Part shown: positions 7,696-16,575 of the stretch, one piece after another | How positions within the stretch are numbered: the first letter of the stretch is position 1 | Layout: each line of letters begins with the position of its first letter | Assembly: GCF_003025595.1 (NCBI RefSeq) | Contig: NZ_PYMI01000011.1 | Coordinates: 39,417-103,416 of the forward strand | Length of the DNA: 64,000 nucleotides | DNA from: Photobacterium ganghwense | Lineage (GTDB): Bacteria > Pseudomonadota > Gammaproteobacteria > Enterobacterales > Vibrionaceae | Direction: 5' to 3' | Translations under genes and position numbers: made by a program | Notes under the pieces: model-generated | What the model saw: only the letters and a program-made list of their open reading frames with translations | What the model was told of the DNA's origin: nothing | Databases searched by the model: none

Positions 7696-9039
7696 TTATT
7701 GCAGACCCAGCTTCTTCTCCAGGTAGTGGATGTTAGCGCCACCGTGCTGGAAGTTTTCGTCCGCCATAATGTCTTGTTGCAGCGGAACGTTGGTTTTGAT
7801 GCCGTCGATGATCATCTCACCCAGCGCATTCTTCATGCGGGCAATGGCCACGTCACGGTTCTCACCGTAAGTGATCAGCTTACCGATCATTGAATCGTAG
7901 TAAGGCGGAACACTGTAGCCGGTGTAGATGTGCGATTCCCAACGCACGCCCATGCCGCCCGGTGAGTGGAAACGCTGGATTTTACCCGGAGACGGCAGGA
8001 AGCGAACTGGGTCTTCAGCGTTAATACGGCACTCGATAGCGTGGCCGCGCAGCTTGATGTCATCCTGAGTGAAAGACAGTGGCTGGCCTGCCGCAATACG
8101 CAGCTGCTCTTTGATCAGGTCAATGCCGGTTACCATTTCTGTAACTGGGTGCTCAACCTGAATACGGGTGTTCATTTCAATGAAGTAGAACTCACCGTTT
8201 TCGTACAGGAACTCGAACGTACCTGCGCCGCGGTAACCGATTTCAACACACGCACGGGTACAACGCTCACCGATGTACTTACGCATCTCTTCCGTGATAC
8301 CCGGTGCTGGTGCTTCTTCCACAACTTTCTGGTGACGACGCTGCATCGAACAGTCACGCTCACCCAGGTGGATCGCGCCGCCCTGGCCGTCAGCCAGCAC
8401 CTGTACTTCAATGTGACGTGGGTTTTCCAGGAATTTCTCCATGTAAACCATGTCGTTGTTGAAGGCTGCTTTTGCTTCGGCGCGGGTCATGGCAATTGCT
8501 TCTACCAGATCCGATTCTGCACGCACAACACGCATACCGCGGCCGCCGCCACCACCAGAGGCTTTGATGATCACCGGGTAGCCGATGCGCTTAGCACAGG
8601 CACGGTTTTTGGCTTCGTCGTCACCCAGCGGGCCGTCAGAACCCGGTACACAAGGTACACCGGCTTTCTTCATGGAGCTGATGGCGGAAACTTTGTCACC
8701 CATCATGCGGATAGTGTCCGCTTTCGGGCCAACAAAGATAAAGCCTGAACGTTCGACCTGCTCAGCAAAGTCAGCATTTTCAGACAGGAAGCCGTAGCCC
8801 GGGTGAATCGCAACCGCCCCGGTAATTTCCGCAGCACTGATGATGCGAGGAATATTCAGGTAGCTTTCGGTGCTTTGTGCCGGACCAATACACACTGACT
8901 CGTCTGCCAGCAGTACGTGTTTCAGATCGCGGTCTGCGGTGGAGTGAACCGCCACAGTTTTGATGCCCAGCTCCTTGCAGGCTCGCAGGATGCGAAGGGC
9001 AATTTCGCCACGGTTGGCGATAACAATTTTATCTAACAT
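7696..9039 (-). CDS. accC: Biotin carboxylase subunit of acetyl-CoA carboxylase
   Basis: AccC carboxylates the biotin of AccB using ATP and bicarbonate, the first step of fatty-acid synthesis. The 447-aa protein is full length. It begins MLDKIVIANRGEIALRILRA, the standard biotin-carboxylase N-terminus. The ATP-grasp glycine loop KASGGGGGRGMRV, the catalytic stretch EMNTRIQVEHPVTE and the C-terminal MIGKLITYG are present. It starts 12 bp after accB. The accB-accC pair is the usual operon, here apparently transcribed with aroQ from upstream. Confidence 0.98.
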   Translation of the reverse strand: MLDKIVIANRGEIALRILRACKELGIKTVAVHSTADRDLKHVLLADESVCIGPAQSTESYLNIPRIISAAEITGAVAIHPGYGFLSENADFAEQVERSGFIFVGPKADTIRMMGDKVSAISSMKKAGVPCVPGSDGPLGDDEAKNRACAKRIGYPVIIKASGGGGGRGMRVVRAESDLVEAIAMTRAEAKAAFNNDMVYMEKFLENPRHIEVQVLADGQGGAIHLGERDCSMQRRHQKVVEEAPAPGITEEMRKYIGERCTRACVEIGYRGAGTFEFLYENGEFYFIEMNTRIQVEHPVTEMVTGIDLIKEQLRIAAGQPLSFTQDDIKLRGHAIECRINAEDPVRFLPSPGKIQRFHSPGGMGVRWESHIYTGYSVPPYYDSMIGKLITYGENRDVAIARMKNALGEMIIDGIKTNVPLQQDIMADENFQHGGANIHYLEKKLGLQ

Positions 9040-9051
9040 ATCGCGCCCCGG

Positions 9052-9525
9052 TTACTCGATGATAACGAGAGGCTGGTCAAACTCAACGGCGTCACCGTCT
9101 TCAGCCAGAATAGCTACAACCGTACCGGCTTTGTCTGATTCGATTTGGTTCATCATCTTCATCGCTTCAACGATGCACAGGGTATCGCCCACGTTTACAG
9201 ACTGACCAATTTCCACAAAAGCTTTCGCGTCTGGGCTTGGCGCACGGTAGAACGTACCTACCATTGGTGACAGAACCTGATGGCCAGCTGGCGTCGACGG
9301 AGTGGTCGTTACGTGCGGCTCAGCGGCAGGAGCCGGTGCTGCAACTGGTGCTGGAGCGGCAATAGGCGCGCCCATTGGTGCAGCTGCGTAAACGTGAGTA
9401 GGCGCAGGGGCAGCAGCAGTCGCACGGCTGATGCGTACGGATTCTTCACCTTCAGAGATTTCCAGCTCAGCAATACCAGACTCTTCAACTAGCTCAATCA
9501 GTTTTTTGATTTTACGAATATCCAT
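9052..9525 (-). CDS. accB: Biotin carboxyl carrier protein of acetyl-CoA carboxylase
   Basis: AccB carries the biotin that shuttles CO2 between AccC and the AccAD transferase. The 157-aa protein has the N-terminal MDIRKIKKLIELVEESGI helix pair, an Ala/Pro-rich flexible linker (about residues 36-80), and the C-terminal biotinyl domain. The biotin-accepting lysine is K123 in EAMKMMNQIES. The linker produces a strongly biased, GC-rich stretch of DNA. It lies 75 bp after aroQ and 12 bp before accC. Confidence 0.98.
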   Translation of the reverse strand: MDIRKIKKLIELVEESGIAELEISEGEESVRISRATAAAPAPTHVYAAAPMGAPIAAPAPVAAPAPAAEPHVTTTPSTPAGHQVLSPMVGTFYRAPSPDAKAFVEIGQSVNVGDTLCIVEAMKMMNQIESDKAGTVVAILAEDGDAVEFDQPLVIIE

Positions 9526-9600
9526 TTATCTTTCTCTTTTGATGTTCAGTGGGCGGCTGTAAGGCAATGTCCGGCATTGCTCACAGGGCAAAAATCATGA

Positions 9601-10053
9601 TCAGTCGCCGGCGTTAAGGCGGCGTACTGCTGCCTGCAGGGCAAATTCGTATCCGTCTGCGCCCAGTCCGCAAATCACGCCTACTGCTTTATCGGAGAAG
9701 TAAGAGTGGCTGCGGAACGGCTCACGGGCGTGAACGTTAGACAGGTGCACCTCGATAAACGGCAGGGCAACACCCAGCAGGGCATCCCGGATGGCCACAC
9801 TGGTATGGGTGAAGGCAGCCGGGTTGATAATAACGAAATCGACGCGATCCTGAGCGTGATGGATAGCTTCTATCAGCTCATGCTCCGCGTTAGACTGGAT
9901 GTGCTCGAGTGTCACGCCCAGCGTTTGTGCTTTGGCAGTCAGGTTAGCCACAATATCCGCCAGAGTTTGCTGGCCGTAGTGCCCCGGTTCACGGGTGCCG
10001 AGCAAATTGAGGTTAGGGCCATTGATCAATAAAATTCGTTGATTGGTCGACAT
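9601..10053 (-). CDS. aroQ: Type II 3-dehydroquinate dehydratase
   Basis: AroQ converts 3-dehydroquinate to 3-dehydroshikimate in the shikimate pathway. The 150-aa length is standard for the dodecameric type II enzyme. Motifs are LLINGPNLNLLGTREPGHYG (catalytic tyrosine near its end), IINPAAFTHTSVAIRDAL, and the histidine region EVHLSNVHAREPFRSHS. It is encoded upstream of accB and probably co-transcribed with accBC, a common arrangement in gammaproteobacteria. Confidence 0.97.
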   Translation of the reverse strand: MSTNQRILLINGPNLNLLGTREPGHYGQQTLADIVANLTAKAQTLGVTLEHIQSNAEHELIEAIHHAQDRVDFVIINPAAFTHTSVAIRDALLGVALPFIEVHLSNVHAREPFRSHSYFSDKAVGVICGLGADGYEFALQAAVRRLNAGD

Positions 10054-10164
10054 CTTGACGTTATTTCACTTGTTTTAGAGGTTTAACTCTAGCAACGTGC
10101 AAAAAACTTGCAACCTTGCTTCCTTGCGTGCCGATTTATACTGCCAAAACATGCTTGCTGAGCA

Positions 10165-10170
10165 ATTATA
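10165..10170 (-). promoter_or_regulatory. Candidate -10 box for aroQ-accBC
   Basis: A perfect TATAAT lies on the minus strand 112 bp before aroQ. The best -35 (TTGCTG at 10190-10195) is 19 bp away, which is long, so the promoter is tentative. Confidence 0.35.
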
Positions 10171-10225
10171 GAGAATTCACCGCAAATCGCAGCAAAATAC
10201 TGGTCTAATCACCGCACTTTTTCTT

Positions 10226-10237
10226 GTACACGTGTAC
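10226..10237. promoter_or_regulatory. Palindrome GTACACGTGTAC, possible FabR-type operator
   Basis: GTACACGTGTAC is a perfect 12-bp palindrome, continued by GCT on one side. It closely resembles the FabR operator core that I recall from the E. coli fabA and fabB promoters (AGCGTACACGTGT-like). It lies 173 bp upstream of aroQ and about 60 bp upstream of the candidate -10. If correct, it would tie accBC transcription to unsaturated fatty-acid status. The assignment is from memory of the motif. Confidence 0.4.
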
Positions 10238-10361
10238 GCTGTTTGGCGACAAAGAGGAGAGTCGGGGAGCGTCAGCTGACGGCCCGTCAGGCACTATGAT
10301 TGAGTCTGGCTGGCGAGACAAGTATTCGCGAGAGTGAGCCGGTGACTTTTAGCGGTAGATC

Positions 10362-10388
10362 AAAAAAGCCGCCTGTTTGGCGGCTTTT
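10362..10388 (-). terminator. acs terminator
   Basis: AAAAAAGCCGCC and GGCGGCTTTT form a GC-rich stem with a 5-nt loop and T runs on both strands. It lies 20 bp after the acs stop. Confidence 0.88.
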
Positions 10389-10407
10389 CTGTGCTTCTAG
10401 CAGCAAA

Positions 10408-12357
10408 TTACAGCACTTTTTGTTTCTCTGCAATCAGCTTATCCACCACGCTTGGGTCAGCCAGCGTCGAGGTATCCCCCAGGCTGGCAGTATCACCGGT
10501 GGCGATCTTACGCAGAATACGACGCATGATCTTACCGGAGCGGGTTTTCGGCAGAGCATCTGTCCAGTGCAGGAAGTCCGGCGTGGCAATCGGCCCGATT
10601 TCCTTGCGCACCCATTCTTTCACTTCTTTATGCAGCTCGGCACTCGGGATCACCCCGTCATTCAGCGTAATGTAGGCGTAAATGGCCTGGCCTTTGATGT
10701 CATGCGGTACCCCGACAATCGCGGCTTCGGCAATCTTGTCGAACGCGACCAGGGCTGATTCGATTTCTGCGGTGCCCATACGGTGGCCGGAAATGTTCAG
10801 TACGTCATCCACCCGGCCAGTGATCCAGTAGTAGCCGTCTTCGTCACGACGGGCGCCGTCACCGGTAAAGTACATGCCCTGGAAAGTCGAGAAGTAGGTT
10901 TGCTCAAAGCGCTCGTGGTCACCCCACAGGGTACGCATTTGTCCCGGCCAGGAGTCAATCATCACCAGGTTACCTTCGTTGGCACCATCGAGAATGTTCC
11001 CCATGTTGTCGACCAGCGCAGGCTGAACGCCGAAGAACGGACGGGTTGCCGAGCCCGGTTTCAGAGCCGTTGCGCCCGGCAGTGGCGTGATCAGGATACC
11101 GCCGGTTTCGGTTTGCCACCAGGTATCCACGATCGGACAGCGGCTGTCACCGATGGTGCGGTAGTACCATTCCCAGGCTTCCGGGTTAATCGGCTCACCG
11201 ACCGAGCCCATGATGCGCAGCGAGGTACGCTTGGTGCCGGCAATGGCTTCGTCACCTTTGGCCATCAGGGCGCGGATCGCGGTTGGCGCGGTGTACAGGA
11301 TATTGACGTTGTGTTTGTCGACCACTTCGCTCATGCGGCTGGTGGACGGGTAGTTCGGAACGCCTTCGAACAGCAGGGTCGTCGCCCCGTTGGCCAGCGG
11401 ACCGTATACCAGGTAGCTGTGACCCGTGATCCAGCCCACGTCGGCTGTACACCAGTACACATCGCCTTCCTGGTAATCAAAGACATACTTGAAGGTCATG
11501 GTGGCATACACCAGGTAACCCCCGGTTGTGTGCAACACGCCTTTTGGCTTGCCGGTGGAGCCAGAGGTGTAGAGGATGAACAGCGGATCTTCGGCATTCA
11601 TCTCTTCCGGTTCACAGTGCGCAGAGGCAACCGCTGTCGCTTCGTGCCACCAGACATCACGGTCAGCGTGCCACTCAATGTTGCCGCCGGTGCGTTTGAA
11701 GACAATGACTTTCTCAACAGAGGTCACGTCATCGCTCGCCAGGGCATCATCCACATTTTTCTTCAGCGGTACGGCACGGCCGCCACGCAGGCCTTCATCG
11801 GCAGTAACCACGACTTTGGCATTGGAATCAGTAATACGGCCGGCCAGGGCTTCCGGAGAGAAACCGCCGAACACGATAGTGTGAACCGCACCGATACGGG
11901 TACAGGCCAGCATTGCCACGGCGGCTTCCGCAACCATCGGCATGTACAGGCAAACCACGTCACCTTTACGTACACCCTGGCTCTTCAGTGCGTTGGCAAA
12001 TTTACAGACCTGCTCGTGCAGTTCGTTGTAAGTCAGAATGGCATCATCAGCCGGATTGTCACCTTCCCAGATAATCGCTGGCTGGTCGCCGCGGGTTGCC
12101 AGGTGGCGGTCAATACAGTTGGCGGAGATGTTCAGCGAACCGTCTTCAAACCACTTGATGTTGACATGGCCGGTATCGAACGAGGTGTTCTTCACTTTGC
12201 TAAACGGCTTGATCCAGTCAACGATTTTACCGTGCTCGCGCCAGAAACCTTCCGGATTAATCACCGACTGCTGGTACATTTCGCGGTACTGTTCGTCAGT
12301 GACGTGGGCGCTGGCAGCGATGTTCTGGTTTACTGGATACACATGAACCTCACTCAT
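10408..12357 (-). CDS. acs: Acetyl-CoA synthetase (649 aa)
   Basis: Acs activates acetate to acetyl-CoA via acetyl-AMP, the high-affinity route of acetate assimilation. The start MSEVHVYPVNQNI is preceded by AAGGAGAAGAGA and gives the family length; the frame is open 35 codons further upstream without a better start. Motifs are the P-loop YTSGSTGKPKG, the adenylate-binding DTWWQTETGG, the hinge region YFTGDGARRDEDGYYWITGR, and the acetylatable lysine in TRSGKIMRR near the C-terminus. It lies close to the genes for the kinase CrbS and regulator CrbR, which control acs in Vibrio cholerae. Confidence 0.98.
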   Translation of the reverse strand: MSEVHVYPVNQNIAASAHVTDEQYREMYQQSVINPEGFWREHGKIVDWIKPFSKVKNTSFDTGHVNIKWFEDGSLNISANCIDRHLATRGDQPAIIWEGDNPADDAILTYNELHEQVCKFANALKSQGVRKGDVVCLYMPMVAEAAVAMLACTRIGAVHTIVFGGFSPEALAGRITDSNAKVVVTADEGLRGGRAVPLKKNVDDALASDDVTSVEKVIVFKRTGGNIEWHADRDVWWHEATAVASAHCEPEEMNAEDPLFILYTSGSTGKPKGVLHTTGGYLVYATMTFKYVFDYQEGDVYWCTADVGWITGHSYLVYGPLANGATTLLFEGVPNYPSTSRMSEVVDKHNVNILYTAPTAIRALMAKGDEAIAGTKRTSLRIMGSVGEPINPEAWEWYYRTIGDSRCPIVDTWWQTETGGILITPLPGATALKPGSATRPFFGVQPALVDNMGNILDGANEGNLVMIDSWPGQMRTLWGDHERFEQTYFSTFQGMYFTGDGARRDEDGYYWITGRVDDVLNISGHRMGTAEIESALVAFDKIAEAAIVGVPHDIKGQAIYAYITLNDGVIPSAELHKEVKEWVRKEIGPIATPDFLHWTDALPKTRSGKIMRRILRKIATGDTASLGDTSTLADPSVVDKLIAEKQKVL

Positions 12358-12578
12358 TCTCTTCTCCTTGTGTTCCGTCTGTGTCCGTTCCGGACCGGAT
12401 AATTCGGTATGCAGGATATCCCTTGCGTAATAACTAACTTCTGACAGAACGCTGCCAGCCACAATTAGACTTTAGGATGAGAGGGTGAAAAATGCGGATT
12501 GCCCCCGTGTTTTCAGGGGCGTTACAGTCGAAAACTTGCGCTGGCACAAGAGGATGGCGTCACCGAAACGCTGTTTTT

Positions 12579-13217
12579 TCAGTGGGTTTGAGTATGGGGC
12601 AGATAGCGGTGCGGCAGATCGCCGTGTTTTAAACGAACATAAATTAAGGCGGCGGTAATGGCGTCCTGTAGGGCATCGTGACGGGGCATCACCGGTAAAT
12701 CCAGATGCCGGCTGATCGCTTCCAGGCTCAGATCGAAATAGGCATTGGGCAGCTGGCGCTCCAGTTGCTCGTGATACAGATGGCTGACCTCGACCAGTTT
12801 GTTGGGCAGCGGAAAGCCATAATGGCGGCGGAAATAGCGGTCCAGGATCGTCTTGTCATAACGGATGTGATAGCCAACCAGCGGGCGATTACCGATGAAA
12901 TCCAGCAGCTTGGCCAGCGCCTGCTGCTCATCCAGCCCCTGATTGAGATCCTGATGGCGAATCCGATGGACAGCCACGGAGCCGGCATCCAGACTGGCCG
13001 GGGCGCGCAGGGTCAGGTGAATCGACTGGCTGGTGAGGATCCGGTTGGCCCGAATCCGGGTGGCGGCAATCGTCACCAGCTCGGCACTGTGCGGATCCAG
13101 GCTGGTGGTTTCACAGTCCAGCGAGACCAGTTCGTCGCCGCGATAACGCTCGAACAGCGCGCGGTATTCACTGTGTCGCAGCCGGTGGCGGTACCACCAG
13201 CGTCTTAGTACGTTCAT
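12579..13217 (-). CDS. DnaQ-type 3'-5' exonuclease (212 aa)
   Basis: This is a DEDDh-family exonuclease domain protein. ExoI is VSLDCETTSLD, ExoII lies around GYHIRYDKTILD, and ExoIII ends in PRHDALQDAITAA with the catalytic His and Asp. I chose the ATG at 13217 (MNVLRRWWYRHRLRH) because the upstream 17 codons overlap the DUF294 gene. It follows that gene by only 17 bp. The exonuclease/DUF294 pair near acs recurs in Vibrio and Pseudomonas. The substrate is not known; nucleic-acid or nucleotide-tag processing would be inference. Confidence 0.88.
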   Translation of the reverse strand: MNVLRRWWYRHRLRHSEYRALFERYRGDELVSLDCETTSLDPHSAELVTIAATRIRANRILTSQSIHLTLRAPASLDAGSVAVHRIRHQDLNQGLDEQQALAKLLDFIGNRPLVGYHIRYDKTILDRYFRRHYGFPLPNKLVEVSHLYHEQLERQLPNAYFDLSLEAISRHLDLPVMPRHDALQDAITAALIYVRLKHGDLPHRYLPHTQTH

Positions 13218-13234
13218 GTGCAGGCCTCCGTCGG

Positions 13235-15037
13235 TTAGTCCCGGATTTGATAGTGATAGCCGAGCCACTCTTTGAATTTTTTCACCACGTGCAGGCTGTG
13301 GCGCAGCAGATCCCGCTCGGCCCGGCTCAGCGGTTCGATTTTCAGGTGCTGCTGCATGCCACCGGCCTGTTGGTCGAGTTGCTGCCGCAAACGCAGTTTA
13401 ATGAACAGCTTGAGGGCCTCGCTGAGATTGGAGGCGGTCGAGGGTTCGAGGACTTTGCGCGCCTCCAGCTGTTCGATGCGCAGGAAGGTGTTGTTGGCCT
13501 CAATGCCGTTTTCCAGCGCCAGTGCCCGGATACCGTGGACGATAGGGAAAACGCCGCCCTGCTTGATGTCGAGCCCGTCCTTATTGGCTTTGAGCTTGCC
13601 AAACAGGGACAGCGGAACGCTGAACCGTAGGGCCGGGCGGGTAAAGGTGGCCAGCAGCAGCTCCTGCTCGGCCATCAGTTCGTGGAGGCGGTGTTTGACC
13701 GGAGCCAGCAACTCACGGTTACCAGCCACGGCGTGGCTGTCAGCCAGAATCGCCAAATCCATCATCGTTTCCTCATTTCCCTCAAAGGCATAGTCTTTCA
13801 GGGTATGTAACCACTCACTTTTCGTCTTCACCCATTTCGGATTGTTGACCATGACCTTGCCCGGGCACAGTGGGTAGCCAAGCTGGTGCAGGGTGTGGGT
13901 CAGGGTTTCCATGACCTCGGCCAGCCCCGGCCAGTCGACCCCGTCGGCCAGGATCAGGGCGTTGTCCTGGTCGGTTTTCAGGATTTGCTCGCCGCGGCCT
14001 TCCGAGCCCATGACGATCAGGCAACAATGGTTGTGCAATGCCTGCGGCACCACCAGCTGGAAAGCTTTTTCAATAATCTGTTCATTTACCGTGGCGATCA
14101 GCTCCATTACAAACCGGGTGTGAATGCCGTTATTAAACAGGGTTTCCACCAGGCGGGTCTGGCTGCCAGCCGCCAGCGCCAGCTCTTCAATCGTCGATGC
14201 GCGGGCGATCCGCAGCGTCAGTACATGGGAGTGGGTGGAAAACAGGCTCAGTACCTGGGTGAGATCCAGCATCCCGGCCAGTTTGTCGCCGTCCACGACC
14301 GAGACTCGTTTGACCTTGTGACGGGTCATCGCCAGCATTGCGTTAAACAGGTAATCTCCTTTATTGACGCTGATCACCGGCGAGGTCGCGACCTGCCCGA
14401 CCGGGGCATCGTGCGGATAACCTTCCAGCATCACGGCGTGGAGCAGGTTGGTACGGGTAATAATGCCGTAGGGCTGCCCGTCCCCCGCTTCAACCAGCGC
14501 GGCATCTGAGCGTTGCTGTTGCAGCTGCTCGGTAGCCGTCTGCAGCGAGCAGTGCCGCGGCAGGATCAGGCAAGGCTGAATGTTGTCATCGTCAACTTTC
14601 GTCAGAATAAATTCGGCCAGGTTCTGCTGGCGCTGGGCTTCTTCCAGCAGTTGCTGGCGGCGGGCCAGGCTGGTGGCAAAGTAGGCCGCAAACTGGCTGT
14701 TGTGGTGGTAGAGGTCCTGGAATACGTCGCGTGGCAGCAGGTGGCAGAGGGTATCTTCAAGTGCCCGGTAGCGGTGGCGGCAATGCGCCTCCAGCTGCGC
14801 CCTGACATCAAACATGTCATCAGTGGTGTAGTGCGCGAAGACTTCTTTGCCGTCGGCGCTGCTTTCCTCGACACTGCCCTTGATAATGATGAACAGCTGA
14901 TCGCAGGCGCTGCCTGCTTCAATCAGGGTTTCACCATGCCGGTAATAGGCGACATCCAGCGAATCAATCAGCCGGTGCTGCTGATCCGGGGTCAGGCGAT
15001 CAAACGGGGGAAGGGACGTGTCAAAGCTATCGGACAT
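13235..15037 (-). CDS. cNMP-binding / CBS / DUF294 nucleotidyltransferase-like protein (600 aa)
   Basis: The domains in order are: a cyclic-nucleotide-binding fold (about residues 15-120, with YRHGETLIEAGSACDQLFII), a CBS-domain pair (about 150-270), a DUF294 nucleotidyltransferase-like domain with MGSEGRGEQILKTDQDNALI (about 330-400), and a C-terminal DUF294_C helical domain. The GS..GR.E and D.D pattern is that of GlnD/GlnB-type uridylyltransferases. Such proteins are proposed signalling enzymes responding to cAMP- or adenylate-type ligands. The start MSDSFDTSLPPFDRL was chosen over an ATG seven codons upstream. It is paired with the exonuclease gene and sits beside acs and crbS, suggesting a role in carbon or energy status. 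Confidence 0.9.
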   Translation of the reverse strand: MSDSFDTSLPPFDRLTPDQQHRLIDSLDVAYYRHGETLIEAGSACDQLFIIIKGSVEESSADGKEVFAHYTTDDMFDVRAQLEAHCRHRYRALEDTLCHLLPRDVFQDLYHHNSQFAAYFATSLARRQQLLEEAQRQQNLAEFILTKVDDDNIQPCLILPRHCSLQTATEQLQQQRSDAALVEAGDGQPYGIITRTNLLHAVMLEGYPHDAPVGQVATSPVISVNKGDYLFNAMLAMTRHKVKRVSVVDGDKLAGMLDLTQVLSLFSTHSHVLTLRIARASTIEELALAAGSQTRLVETLFNNGIHTRFVMELIATVNEQIIEKAFQLVVPQALHNHCCLIVMGSEGRGEQILKTDQDNALILADGVDWPGLAEVMETLTHTLHQLGYPLCPGKVMVNNPKWVKTKSEWLHTLKDYAFEGNEETMMDLAILADSHAVAGNRELLAPVKHRLHELMAEQELLLATFTRPALRFSVPLSLFGKLKANKDGLDIKQGGVFPIVHGIRALALENGIEANNTFLRIEQLEARKVLEPSTASNLSEALKLFIKLRLRQQLDQQAGGMQQHLKIEPLSRAERDLLRHSLHVVKKFKEWLGYHYQIRD

Positions 15038-15282
15038 GCAGGCTCTCCAGGCAGGCATCAGACCATATATGCAGTGTCTGTCGGAAAGCGAGCGGATGCC
15101 AGACGACTTTAGTCTAGCTTGGGGCGCTGATAAGGTTGATCTTCCGCAAAGAGAAATGAAATCAGTGGAATAATTTCATTGGGAGGATGCGCTTAACTGG
15201 GCATAATAGGTGCCTTTTGGAGCGGCAGTTCGGTGACAGGACTGCCACATCAGGCTCTTTATTTAGTTTGATAGGACATGGC

Positions 15283-16449
15283 ATGTTTCGAAGTAGCCCT
15301 TTTGGCTGGACCTCCCAATATTTAATTGGTTTCTTCTTCAATTACGGTGTTTACCTGCCGTTCTGGGCTTTGTGGCTGGCGTATCTGGAAGTCAGTGCGT
15401 CAAATATCGGCTTGCTGCTGGGGCTGGGCTTCGGCGTTCGCTGTCTGGCCAATTTGGTGATCACCCCGCGCATTCATAAGGTGGAGCACCTGATTCCGGC
15501 CCTGCGCTGGTTTGGTCTGGCGGCGCTGGCAACCTGTGTTGCCTATATTTATTGCGGCGGAAGTTTGTGGGCACTAACTATCGTCACTGTACTTTTCAAT
15601 ATGATGGTTGGGCCGATTGTACCGCTGTCCGATGCGCTGGCCAATCACTATGCCAAAGAAGGCCATCTGGATTATGGCCGTACCCGGTTATGGGGCTCGA
15701 TCGCCTTTATCGCCGGTTCTACCGTGGTAGGTCTGGCGGCCGCTGAATTTTCGCCAGCGGTGATTCCCTGGGTAGCTGCGGCTGGTTTGGTCGCCGCGCT
15801 GGTGCTGACGGTCCGTCAGCCGACCGTGTTGCCGGTGTCAGAGCCGGGCAGCCATGATGCGCCGCGCCCGGCGCTGATGCAGATGCTGCGTGACCCGAAA
15901 GTGATCCAGTTCCTGACGATTATTGCGCTGCTGCAGGGCAGCCATGCGGCGTATTACAGCTTCAGTGCCATTTACTGGAAAGATGTGGGCTACAGCGAAG
16001 ATGTGATCGGTTACCTGTGGAGCTTCAGCGTGGTCGCCGAAGTAGCCGTGTTTGCGATCAGTAAGCGCCTGTTTGCGGGCTGGAGCGTCGCTAACATGTT
16101 CCGTCTGGCTGCGGTGGGGGTGATGATTCGCTGGGGACTGACGGCAACCATGACTGAGCTGCCGGTGCTGTTTGCGGCTCAGGCCTTGCATGGCATTACT
16201 TTTGCGGCAGCACACCTGGCGACTATCCGTTATATCCAGCATGCGCAGAGCAACCAGATGGTGGCCCTGCAGGCACTCTATAACGCCTTGCCGATGGGGG
16301 CGTTTATGGCGCTGATGACCGCACTGAGCGGCTGGCTGTATGGCCTGTGGGGCGCGGATATTTTCTGGCTGATGGCGCTGATGGGTGTACCGGCACTGTT
16401 CATGAAAATTGAAGACATGCCCCGTCGCAGTCTGGTTCAGGATAACTGA
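15283..16449 (+). CDS. MFS transporter of the HcaT type (388 aa)
   Basis: This is a 12-helix major facilitator protein. The start MFRSSPFGWTSQYL at 15283 is preceded by AGGA, and the 32 extra upstream codons lack membrane character. The pattern VPLSDALANHYAKEGHLDYG followed by RLWGSIAFI is characteristic of the HcaT / phenylpropionate-permease subfamily. The true substrate in marine bacteria is not established and may be a nucleoside, sugar or aromatic acid. It is divergent from the DUF294 gene and upstream of crbS in the same direction, separated by a strong terminator. Confidence 0.85.
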   Translation: MFRSSPFGWTSQYLIGFFFNYGVYLPFWALWLAYLEVSASNIGLLLGLGFGVRCLANLVITPRIHKVEHLIPALRWFGLAALATCVAYIYCGGSLWALTIVTVLFNMMVGPIVPLSDALANHYAKEGHLDYGRTRLWGSIAFIAGSTVVGLAAAEFSPAVIPWVAAAGLVAALVLTVRQPTVLPVSEPGSHDAPRPALMQMLRDPKVIQFLTIIALLQGSHAAYYSFSAIYWKDVGYSEDVIGYLWSFSVVAEVAVFAISKRLFAGWSVANMFRLAAVGVMIRWGLTATMTELPVLFAAQALHGITFAAAHLATIRYIQHAQSNQMVALQALYNALPMGAFMALMTALSGWLYGLWGADIFWLMALMGVPALFMKIEDMPRRSLVQDN

Positions 16450-16506
16450 TTGATTCACTGGTGACTTCAGGACGTTGCCATCCAGAACTGTGATCCTCCT
16501 GATTGG

Positions 16507-16546
16507 TGAGAGCCCGGTGTTTAGCTACACTGGGCTCTCATTTTTT
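16507..16546 (+). terminator. Terminator between the MFS gene and crbS
   Basis: A 14-bp stem runs from TGAGAGCCCGGTGT to ACACTGGGCTCTCA with a 6-nt loop, then six T residues. One pair is G-T on the plus strand, which supports plus-strand termination. The crbS start is 30 bp further on. Confidence 0.9.
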
Positions 16547-16575
16547 ATATCTACAATCTGGATTAGGGATAACGC

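Larger units (their letters stand above)
10054..10407. other. aroQ-accBC control region and acs downstream region
   Basis: There is no gene here. The stretch holds the aroQ-accB-accC promoter region on the minus strand, a 12-bp perfect palindrome at 10226-10237, and the acs terminator at 10362-10388. Confidence 0.6.

Noticed and set aside
7966..8748. A 260-codon frame on the plus strand
   Set aside because: It is a shadow of accC on the other strand.
10783..12402. A 539-codon frame on the plus strand
   Set aside because: It lies entirely opposite acs, has low-complexity composition with no domain, and is explained by codon bias of acs.
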